Made by a program: the position numbers and the translations under genes. A DNA stretch of 64,000 nt. Origin: CAVRJC01 sp963721435 (GTDB lineage Bacteria; Actinomycetota; Acidimicrobiia; IMCC26256; DASPTH01). The notes under the pieces are model-generated. The model made no database searches and had not been told where the DNA came from. It saw only the letters and a program-made list of their open reading frames with translations. Positions 17,847 through 24,667 of this stretch are shown in pieces. The DNA lies in contig CAVRJC010000012.1 in NCBI GenBank assembly GCA_963721435.1, positions 1,550,001 to 1,614,000 on the forward strand. The letters are read 5' to 3'. How positions within the stretch are numbered: position 1 is the stretch's first letter; every line of letters begins with the position of its first letter.

Positions 17847-18713
17847 ATGGAGATCGGGATCCGCATCCCGCACACCGGTGCCCTGGCCACGCCGGAGCTC
17901 GTCGCGGAGTGGTGCCGCTTCGCCGAAAAGGCCGGGTTCGACCTGCTGTGGGGGATCGACCACGTCGTGATGCCCGAGACCGTCGAGTCGAAGTACGTGC
18001 TGGGCCGTGAGCCCGCGAGCATCGGGCCCGGCGCGGTGTCCAAGCAGATGGCTCCGAACTTCGAGTTGATGACCACGATGGCCTACGTCGCGGGCGTCAC
18101 GGAGCGCATCAAGCTCGGCATCGCGGTGCAGGTGCTCACCATCCGCAACGCGGTGCTGAACGCACGCCAACTGGCCACCGTCGATCGCTACTCAGGTGGG
18201 CGGCTCGTGCTGGGTGTCGGCGTCGGCTGGCTGAAGGAAGAGGCCGACACCATGAACATGCCGTGGGACCGGCGCGGCGCGCGGGCGGAAGAGCACATCG
18301 CGCTGCTGCGCGCGATCTGGACCGCGCCCGGCGACTCCGTCGAATTCCACGGTGAGTTCTGGGACTTCCCTCCCATGGATCCCGAGCCGCGGCCGGTGCA
18401 GCAACCGATCCCCATCCTGATCGGCGGCCACGGCGAGAAGGCCATCGACCGGGCCGTCCGGCTCGGCGACGGCTGGGTCGCCGCCGGGGTGTCGGCGGGG
18501 CGGTTGGCAGAGCTCCTCCCGGTCCTGCGCACCGCCGCCGCACGTCACGGCCGCGACGTCTCCACGCTGCCCATCTACTGCCGGTGCGGCGCCGCCACGG
18601 TGGAGGACCTGCGCCCTTACGAGGACCTCGGTGTCCAGGCCGTCCAGGTGGACATCGCAACCTTCGACGACCTGAAGCGGTTCGCGGACGACGTGCTGCC
18701 CCAAGTGCGCTGA
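17847..18713 (+). CDS. Luciferase-like (LLM class) F420/FMN-dependent oxidoreductase
   Basis: 288-residue TIM-barrel LLM protein. It begins MEIGIRIPHTG, has GFDLLWGIDHVV, KLGIAVQVLTIRNAV, and the family signature SGGRLVLGVGVGWLKEEAD, then IPILIGGHGEKAIDRAVRLG. In actinobacteria this subfamily usually uses coenzyme F420, a family-level inference. GAGAGGGACGAG precedes ATG 17847. It is last in the rightward operon from 9330. Activity could be hydride transfer to an enoyl or keto intermediate. A second LLM protein at 33821-34732 is only distantly similar. Confidence 0.88.
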   Translation: MEIGIRIPHTGALATPELVAEWCRFAEKAGFDLLWGIDHVVMPETVESKYVLGREPASIGPGAVSKQMAPNFELMTTMAYVAGVTERIKLGIAVQVLTIRNAVLNARQLATVDRYSGGRLVLGVGVGWLKEEADTMNMPWDRRGARAEEHIALLRAIWTAPGDSVEFHGEFWDFPPMDPEPRPVQQPIPILIGGHGEKAIDRAVRLGDGWVAAGVSAGRLAELLPVLRTAAARHGRDVSTLPIYCRCGAATVEDLRPYEDLGVQAVQVDIATFDDLKRFADDVLPQVR

Positions 18714-18739
18714 CGCGCGGCGGGTGTGTCGCGCGAGCC

Positions 18740-19298
18740 TCAGAGCGGACGCGGTCCACTCCTCGACGGTGGTCACCGTGGCTTGGAGCGGGAAGACCTT
18801 CTCGCACAGGACCCGCTGTACCTCGTCGTCGTGATCGGCGCACGCGTCGGCCAGGACGGTGATCTCGTAGTCGAGGTCGGCGGCCTCTCGGAGGGTCGAG
18901 AGCACGACCCCGCTGGTCGCGAGACCGGTCAGCACCAAGTGGGTGACGTCCCGCGAACGGAGCACGATGCCGAGGTCACTGCCGCTGAAGGCACTGGCGC
19001 GCTTCTTCAGCACCACGACGTCACCGGGCTCGGGCTCGAGGTCCTCGTGCACGCGCGTGCCGGCGTCGCCTTCGGTGAACCCGCCCATCTGCGCGACGCG
19101 GGAGAACAGGGCGTTGCGGGGGCTGATCTCCGGCATGCCTTCGCGGAACGCCAGACGCACGTAGATCACAAGGATGCCCGCGGCGCGCGCGGCATCCCTC
19201 GCCGTCGCCGCGCGATCGAGCAGCGCGGCGCGCTTGTCGTCCGGGTAGCGGTCGAGCACACCGGCCTGGAGATCCATCAACAACAGCGCGGCAGGCAT
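18740..19298 (-). CDS. Isochorismatase-fold protein without the catalytic cysteine; 3' end uncertain
   Basis: About 186 residues of the isochorismatase/nicotinamidase fold: LLLMDLQAGVLDRYPDD (acid strand), VVLKKRASAFSGSDL (Lys) and VLTGLATSGVVLSTLREA. Where active cysteine hydrolases have Cys after the cis-peptide (GxxTxxCV), this protein has Gly-Val, so it should lack the nucleophile; such TSGVV variants form their own subgroup of unknown function. ATG 19298 has AGAGGAG upstream. In the given frame there is no stop until deep inside the opposite-strand oxidoreductase; a stop exists at 18740-18742 in another frame just after VTTVEEW, so a one-base error near 18745-18765 is likely. Confidence 0.75.
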
Positions 19299-19312
19299 CG
19301 CGAGCGCTCCTC

Positions 19313-20188
19313 TCAGATCGGCGCGCGGGTGGAGAAGTAGGCACCGGGGCCGGTCGGGTCGCTCCACCGCTGATAGGCGATGGCGCCCCCGTCGGCCAGG
19401 ATGTCGGTCCCGTTGATGAACGACCCGGCGGGGCTGGCGAGGAACTCGATGACTCCCGCGATGTCGTCGGGCGTGCCCAGGCGCGAGCCGGGCCGCGCCA
19501 GCACCACGTTCCTGATGAGCTCACCGTTCGGCCCGTTGAATTCGAGCAACGACTGGGGCGTGATGGTGAACCCCGGGCTCACGGTCACGGCCCGGGCCCC
19601 GCGCGCCGCCCACTGGATGGAGTGCGCCGCGACCCGGACATGGGTCGCGCGTTTGCTCACCGCATACGCCTCTTCCCCGGTGAACTTCGCGGGGTCGAGG
19701 ACCTCGAGCGCGAGGAGCTCTTCGGTGGGCGTATGGGCGAGGAGCCGTTCGGTCTCCGCCGACACCGCGTTCCGGTACCCACCCTGGCTCGCGATGCAGA
19801 TGATGACGGTGCCCTGCTCCGCGGTGGGGAGGAACGCGTCGAGCACGAGCGCGGTGCCGTAGAGGTTCACGCGGAGCACGTCGGCGGCCGAGCCCTGCCC
19901 CGGGGAGATGCCCGCGGTGTGGACGATCGTGCGGATCTGGCCGTGCCGTTGCGCCTCCGCGGCGAGGGACGCCACCGCAGCGGGGTCGGACGAGTCGGTC
20001 GGCCACGGCGTGAACTGGTGCCCGGTCGAAGTCAGCAGCTCGGCGGCGAAGTCGAGGCGCTCGCCGGGCAGGTCGGCGACGATGATGTGCCGGCCGGAGC
20101 CGATGCGGCGGGCGGCGGCGAGGCCCAGCCCGCCCGATCCGATGATCACCACGACCTCGCCCCGTGACTTGACCTCATCCGAATCCAC
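19313..20188 (-). CDS. SDR resembling 3-alpha-hydroxysteroid dehydrogenase/carbonyl reductase type
   Basis: 291-residue SDR beginning VVVIIGSGGLGLAAARRIG. Between the Ser strand (VIICIASQGGY) and the Tyr-x3-Lys (EEAYAVSKRA) there is an insertion of about 30 residues (from AETERLLAHTP to LDPAKFTG). Insertions at this point are known in Comamonas-type 3-alpha-hydroxysteroid dehydrogenase/carbonyl reductase and coniferyl-alcohol dehydrogenase relatives. It ends FINGTDILADGGAIAY. GTG 20188 is chosen over ATG 20206 because AAGGAAAGGGG lies just before it. The isochorismatase-like gene starts 14 bases after its stop, suggesting an operon. Ketone or hydroxysteroid-like substrate is inferred only. 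Confidence 0.87.
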   Translation of the reverse strand: MDSDEVKSRGEVVVIIGSGGLGLAAARRIGSGRHIIVADLPGERLDFAAELLTSTGHQFTPWPTDSSDPAAVASLAAEAQRHGQIRTIVHTAGISPGQGSAADVLRVNLYGTALVLDAFLPTAEQGTVIICIASQGGYRNAVSAETERLLAHTPTEELLALEVLDPAKFTGEEAYAVSKRATHVRVAAHSIQWAARGARAVTVSPGFTITPQSLLEFNGPNGELIRNVVLARPGSRLGTPDDIAGVIEFLASPAGSFINGTDILADGGAIAYQRWSDPTGPGAYFSTRAPI

Positions 20189-20212
20189 CGGGCCCCTTTC
20201 CTTCATTCTCTT

Positions 20213-20222
20213 GATGATTGTA
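20213..20222 (-). promoter_or_regulatory. Class I promoter-like element (TACAATCATC) for the SDR at 19313-20188
   Basis: On the minus strand the AT-rich patch reads TACAATCATC, a near-consensus -10 hexamer TACAAT followed by CATC. It matches the recurrent TANAAT-CWTC element seen at seven other gene starts in this window and sits about 25 bases upstream of the GTG. Confidence 0.45.
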
Positions 20223-20230
20223 AGTTTCGG
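20217..20230 (+). promoter_or_regulatory. Class II upstream element (ATTGTAAGTTTCGG) for the SDR at 20276
   Basis: The same divergent patch, read on the plus strand, gives TTGTAAGTTTCGG. Near-identical sequences lie upstream of the DUF35 gene (39511-39521, minus strand) and the DapA-like gene (63066-63080, minus strand). Confidence 0.4.
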
Positions 20231-20275
20231 AGCGACCCTACCGCCCCGCCCCGCAGTCGAAGGACGTTCGCCGTC

Positions 20276-21085
20276 ATGGCCGAGAGCGCGCTCGATCTCT
20301 TCCGGCTCGACGGCAAGACCGCGTTCATCACCGGCGGCAGCAGGAACATCGGGAAGGCGATGGCGGAAGGGTTCGCCGATGCCGGCGCCGACCTCGTGCT
20401 CGTCGCGCGGAAGGCGCCGGCGCTGGAGGAGGTGGGCGCCCACATCCGCGCGAAGACGGGACGCTCCGTGTCCACCCGGGTCTGCGATGTCGGCTCCGAC
20501 GAGCAGATCGCCGCGCTCGTCGCCGGTCTGGCGGAGAGCGGCACGCACGTCGACGTCCTCGTGAACAACGCGATCCACACGGGTGCCACCTACGGGGTCA
20601 CCTCGTTGCTGGAGACGACCGACGCGCCGTGGCAACGCACGCTCGAGGTGAACTTCTTCGGCCCCCTGCGCCTCTGCCGCGCGCTCATTCCGGGAATGAT
20701 CGACGCGGGCGGCGGCGTGGTGATCAACGTGATCTCGGGCGCCGCGTTCTCGCCGATGGCGACCATGGGGCCGTACGGCGTGAGCAAGGCCGCACTCTGG
20801 TCGCTCACGCAGTACCTCGCGCGCGAGTGCGCACCGCTCGTGCGGGTGAACGCGCTCTGCCCGGGATCGATGCGCGAAGACGACGACCCGCGCCCGCTCT
20901 CGGACGCGCAGGTTGCCGTCACACCGTTGGCAAGATCGGCGAGCAACGTCGAGGCGGTCGGAGCCGCGCTCTACCTCGCGTCCGACGCTTCGAGCTTCTC
21001 CACCGGTGACCTCGTCTTCGTGAACGGGGGAGTCTCGTCGCTGTCGAGCTACTTCGGGATCGATCCGGCCAGCGGCCGCGCGTGA
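20276..21085 (+). CDS. Short-chain dehydrogenase/reductase
   Basis: 269-residue SDR. Nucleotide-binding loop is TGGSRNIGKA; the following strand VLVARK has Arg-Lys, suggesting NADP. The usual NNAG is NNAIH, as in several bacterial SDRs. The expected Ser strand reads NVISGAA and the Tyr-x3-Lys is YGVSK. CPGSMREDD follows and the end is FVNGGVSSLSS. ATG 20276 lies 87 bases from the divergent GTG of the neighbouring SDR. Cupin and amidohydrolase genes converge on its 3' end 13 bases later. Function beyond oxidoreductase cannot be stated. Confidence 0.9.
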   Translation: MAESALDLFRLDGKTAFITGGSRNIGKAMAEGFADAGADLVLVARKAPALEEVGAHIRAKTGRSVSTRVCDVGSDEQIAALVAGLAESGTHVDVLVNNAIHTGATYGVTSLLETTDAPWQRTLEVNFFGPLRLCRALIPGMIDAGGGVVINVISGAAFSPMATMGPYGVSKAALWSLTQYLARECAPLVRVNALCPGSMREDDDPRPLSDAQVAVTPLARSASNVEAVGAALYLASDASSFSTGDLVFVNGGVSSLSSYFGIDPASGRA

Positions 21086-21098
21086 CCAACCCGCCGAC

Positions 21099-21509
21099 TC
21101 AGGTGCGCTGCCATGTCCAGCCCTCCGGGAGGCCGATCGCGAGACCGAGCCGCGGGCCATCGCCGACCGTCCTCGTGATGTGGCCCTTGCTCCCGACATC
21201 GTCGGCGAGCATCCAGTCACCCGGGCCGAACTGCCTGGTGTCGCCCGAGGTCGTCGTGACTTCGAAACTGCCCTCGAGGCACAGCACCAATTGCGGGCGC
21301 GGCGCGCAGTGCAGCACCTCCGGCGCGTAGTCCTTCTTCAGGTACTCGGTGAGGATCGCGGTGGTCGCCGGGAGCTCCAGATGGACCATTCCGGCACCGC
21401 CGGGTTCCGCGGGCGGGTCGTCGACGAGCAGCTCGATCTTGGCGAGGTGCGTCTCGCCGTCTTCATCGCCGTAGAGGTGCGTGACGTTGATGCCCATTCG
21501 GTACGTCAT
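21099..21509 (-). CDS. Small cupin-domain protein
   Basis: 136-residue single-domain cupin: VHLELPATTAILTEYL, then the first cupin motif around PEVLHCAPRPQLVLCLEG and the second around FGPGDWMLADDVGSKGH. Histidines are spaced roughly as for a metal-binding cupin. ATG 21509 overlaps the stop of the upstream amidohydrolase in ATGA, so both are co-translated. Such small cupins act as isomerases, dioxygenases or small-molecule sensors. The tight coupling suggests a role in the same reaction sequence as the amidohydrolase, but which is unknown. Confidence 0.82.
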   Translation of the reverse strand: MTYRMGINVTHLYGDEDGETHLAKIELLVDDPPAEPGGAGMVHLELPATTAILTEYLKKDYAPEVLHCAPRPQLVLCLEGSFEVTTTSGDTRQFGPGDWMLADDVGSKGHITRTVGDGPRLGLAIGLPEGWTWQRT

Positions 21510-22678
21510 GCGAGCCCGAACAGCACTCGCGCGTTGCCCCGCAGCAGCTTCTCCCTCGTGGCCCCGTCGAGGTGTTGCGTCGCCTTGTTCGCGACCTCGA
21601 GCGAGTGCGGCCAGTTCGTGTCGTTGTGCGGATAGTCCGTCTCGAACATCAGGTTGTCGGTACCGAGGAAGTCGAGATTCTCGAGTGCGACGGCATCGTC
21701 GAAGAACGAATAGAACACGCGACCGGCGACCTGAGTGCTCGGTGGCTCGGCGAGCAGCGGGTTGATGCCCCCCCACGAACGACGGGACTCCCAGACCTCG
21801 TCGCCCCGCTGCAGGAAGTACGGGATCCAGCCGGCCTGGCACTCGCCGAACCCGATCTTCAGCTCCGGGTACCGGATGAGGACGCCGGAGAAGAGCCAGT
21901 CCATCATCGCCATGGCGGAGTTCACCGCCATCAGCGAGCTCGTCACCACGTGTGGCGAGTCATGGGACGGTCGCGGATTGGTCGAGCTCGACCCGATGTG
22001 CATCATGATCGCGGCGCGGTTGGCCTCGCACGCGGCGAAGAACGGGTCCCAGTAGCCGACGTGGATCGACGGCAGTCCGAGTTGCGTCGGGAGCTCGGAG
22101 AAGCAGAAGGCATGCATGCCGCGATCGGCCATCCGGTCGACCTCGGCCGCGGCGAGCTCGGCATCCCACAGGGGGATGATCCCGAGCGGGATCAGCCGCC
22201 CACCGGAGTCGCCGCACCATTCGTCGACCATCCAGTCGTTGTACGCCTCGACACACAACTTCGCGACGTCCTTGTCGTCCGCAAGGAGGAACCGCTGCCC
22301 GCAGAAGCGGACGAACGTGTTCGGGAAGCAGGCCGAGCCCTCCACGCCGGCGGCATCCATGTCGTCGAGCCGGGCGCGTGGGTCGTAGCAGCCGGGGCGC
22401 ATGCGGTCGAAGGTCATCGGCTCGTTGCTGAGATCGTCGAGCCTGAAGCCTGCGGCCGCCACAGTCATGGTCGTGGCGGATGCCCGGCCCTCGTAGAGCC
22501 AGACGTCGGCCGCCGCGCCGTCGTCGTCCTGCTCGAAGTCCTCGCCGCGCATGAAGCCGCGCGTCCGCTCGATGGTCGGACCCGTGTCCCGGTACCGCTC
22601 GGGGAGCCGGGATCTCCAGAGATGTGCCGGCTCGACGACGTGGTCGTCCGGCGACACGATCCGGACCGCAGCGTCCAT
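21506..22678 (-). CDS. Amidohydrolase family 2 protein
   Basis: 390 residues. N-terminal metal motif IVSPDDHVVEPAHLW (Asp-x-His), AGVEGSACFPN of the third strand, MMHIGSSS with a strand His, and the C-terminal metal Asp in LMFETDYPHNDTNWP. It shares the FxxxxPHxD-type end with the amidohydrolases at 41640 and 40318. ATG 22678 has GGAGGAG seven bases upstream; the longer reading from 22819 would run across the promoter. It is coupled to the cupin by ATGA and divergent from an SDR across 127 bases. The family includes decarboxylases and hydrolases; the reaction is not resolved. Confidence 0.9.
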   Translation of the reverse strand: MDAAVRIVSPDDHVVEPAHLWRSRLPERYRDTGPTIERTRGFMRGEDFEQDDDGAAADVWLYEGRASATTMTVAAAGFRLDDLSNEPMTFDRMRPGCYDPRARLDDMDAAGVEGSACFPNTFVRFCGQRFLLADDKDVAKLCVEAYNDWMVDEWCGDSGGRLIPLGIIPLWDAELAAAEVDRMADRGMHAFCFSELPTQLGLPSIHVGYWDPFFAACEANRAAIMMHIGSSSTNPRPSHDSPHVVTSSLMAVNSAMAMMDWLFSGVLIRYPELKIGFGECQAGWIPYFLQRGDEVWESRRSWGGINPLLAEPPSTQVAGRVFYSFFDDAVALENLDFLGTDNLMFETDYPHNDTNWPHSLEVANKATQHLDGATREKLLRGNARVLFGLA

Positions 22679-22737
22679 GCTCTGCTCCTCCGCCAAGCCG
22701 CCCCGTCCCCGCCGCTCGATGCCGCCCGCCAACCTTT

Positions 22738-22747
22738 GAAGCTTTAC
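22738..22747 (-). promoter_or_regulatory. Class I promoter-like element with conserved flank
   Basis: Minus strand reads GTAAAGCTTC, then AAAGGTTGGCGGG. The whole block aligns with the one upstream of the ACAD at 30138-31454 (TAGAATCTTCCAAAGGATTG GCGGG), and in both cases lies 55-57 bases before the start codon. On the plus strand the divergent side also ends GATTGGCGGC, ahead of the SDR at 22806. Confidence 0.5.
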
Positions 22748-22805
22748 GAAGTATGGTACCGATTGGCGGCGCCCCGCAAGATCCTGCCCGATCGAAAGGA
22801 GCAGC

Positions 22806-23641
22806 GTGCCCCTTCGCATGGAAGGGAAGAAGGCCCTCGTCGTCGGCGCGGGTCAGCAACCCGGCGGCGCGACGGGCAACGGTCGCGCGATCGCCATGCT
22901 GCTCGCCGCGAGGGCGCCGAGGTCTGCGCGGTCGACGCGGTGCACTCACGCGCCGAGGCGACCGCAGGCGAGATCACCCGAGCCGGCGGACGCGCGCACG
23001 CGATCGTCGCCGACGTGAGGAGCCCCGACGATTGCGCGCGACTCGTCGACGAGGCGCACGCGGCGATGGGCCGGATCGATGTCCTCGTGAACAACGTCGG
23101 CCTGAACCACGGCGACGGCGACCCGCTGACGCTCGACGAAGCAGGGTGGCACAGCATCATGGACGCCAACCTGCGCAGCATGTGGCTGACGTCGCGTGCC
23201 GTCGTGCCGCTGATGCAGGACCAACGGAGTGGCGCGATCACCAACATCTCCTCCATCGCCGCGCGCATGGGAGGGGGGCCGCTGTTCGCGTACGCCGTCT
23301 CCAAGGCCGGGGTCGAGGCCCTCACCCATGCGTTTGCCGTCGACTTCGCCGCGTGGGGTGTCCGCTGCAACGCGGTGATCCCGGGCCGCATCGACACGCC
23401 GCACGCGGTCGAAGGCCATCACTGGCGCGCCGACGCCGACGGCCCCAGCCGCGACGAAGTGGTGGCCGGCGCCGGCCGCTTCGTGCCCCTCGGCCGGATC
23501 GGCACTGCGTGGGACGTCGCGCACGCCGTCCTGTTCCTGTCGTCGGACGACGCGGGCTACATCACCGGCGTGCACCTCCCCGTCGACGGGGGCGCCCTGG
23601 CGATCGTCGGACGCTACGAATCGGGCGCCGAGGCGCCGTAG
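22806..23641 (+). CDS. Short-chain dehydrogenase/reductase, frame broken once
   Basis: About 278 residues after repair. The N-terminus is MEGKKALVVGAGQQPG, where the glycine loop is stretched (GAGQQPGGATGNGRA) as in the SDR at 3050. Frame shifts around 22903-22908: after AMLLA a base is missing, then REGAEVCAVDAVHS resumes. Then NNVGLNHGD, NISSIAA, YAVSK and ITGVHLPVDGGAL. GTG 22806 has AAAGGAG upstream. A CGNR-type gene starts nine bases after the stop, so this SDR may head the operon containing the molybdenum hydroxylase and P450. Confidence 0.88.
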
Positions 23642-23650
23642 CATCCGGCC

Positions 23651-24667
23651 ATGAGTAGGAACGAGATCGATCAACTCCGTACCACCAGCGAGCTCGTGGC
23701 CGACACCACCCCGCTCCCCGACCCGCCCGTCATCAAAGCCGAGTTCGTCGCCTGCGAGGACGGGTATCTCGTCGGCCGGGGCCGCTCGTACACCACGACC
23801 TTGCCTCTGGAAGCGATCGTCCGTGAGCTGCGGGACGCCGACCTCGACACCGCGCACGGTGTCGCGCAGCTGACCCAGACGCTCGGGCTGGACCTGGCGC
23901 AACCGGTGGACCTCGCGGACCTCGGCCTGGTCGACCGCGACGGTGATTCCGGCGAGTCGAACCTGTCGCCCCCGCTCATGATCGAGGGCTGGTACATGCA
24001 TTCCGAGCCACTCGTCGGCATCGCAAGTTACGGCCCAGGAACGAAGATCCTCAAGGGAGCGATGCTTCGGACCAAAGACGCCGGCGAAGAGTTCAACATC
24101 GTCTTCTCGTGTGGACACTGGCAGCAGGTCGCGCAGCGACTCCGCCTGGTCCGCGCCGCGGTCAACCATTTCGTCGCGCACAGTGAAGGCACCGACCTGA
24201 TCAGTGCGTGGACCGGCGAGCGTTTCGATCTCCGAGTCGGCCACGAGTTCTCCGAACTGTCCGAGGCTGCTGCCGCGCCCGATCTCATTACATTGCGCGA
24301 AACACCTCTCGCGGATGCGTGGCGCATCTTTGTCGCGGTACACGCGCAGCTCTTGCGTGAGCACCTGCCCTCGTTGACCGTCTGGCTCAGCCACGAACGC
24401 GCGTCGCTCAAGATCTTCGCCTGCCCCAGCACGCTTGCCTCGGCGCTGGTCGTGCAACTGCACAACCTCATCGTCGACGGTCTGGAGATCCGCCGCTGCG
24501 CCAACGAGAGCTGCGGCCGTCCGTTCACCAGGCAGCGCGGCCGCGCGGCGAAGGGCCAGTACCGGTCCACCGGCGTGTTGTACTGCGACGCCGCCTGCGC
24601 GAAGGCACAGATCCAGCGCGAGTACCGCCGGCGCAACCGACAGCGCACGCAGAAGACCGCGGTGTGA
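23651..24667 (+). CDS. CGNR-like zinc-finger protein, possible regulator
   Basis: 338 residues, soluble. Residues 1-270 have no fold I recognise with certainty. Residues about 283-330 form a Cys4 site, RRCANESCGRPFTRQRGR then YCDAACAKAQIQREYRRRN, followed by a very basic tail. This is the layout of the CGNR/ABATE-type zinc fingers (Cys-x4-Cys ... Cys-x3-Cys plus Arg-rich helix) found in actinobacterial putative transcription factors. The stop overlaps the next gene's GTG in GTGA. That tight coupling to a molybdenum hydroxylase suggests it controls or senses for that module, which is inference. Confidence 0.7.
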   Translation: MSRNEIDQLRTTSELVADTTPLPDPPVIKAEFVACEDGYLVGRGRSYTTTLPLEAIVRELRDADLDTAHGVAQLTQTLGLDLAQPVDLADLGLVDRDGDSGESNLSPPLMIEGWYMHSEPLVGIASYGPGTKILKGAMLRTKDAGEEFNIVFSCGHWQQVAQRLRLVRAAVNHFVAHSEGTDLISAWTGERFDLRVGHEFSELSEAAAAPDLITLRETPLADAWRIFVAVHAQLLREHLPSLTVWLSHERASLKIFACPSTLASALVVQLHNLIVDGLEIRRCANESCGRPFTRQRGRAAKGQYRSTGVLYCDAACAKAQIQREYRRRNRQRTQKTAV

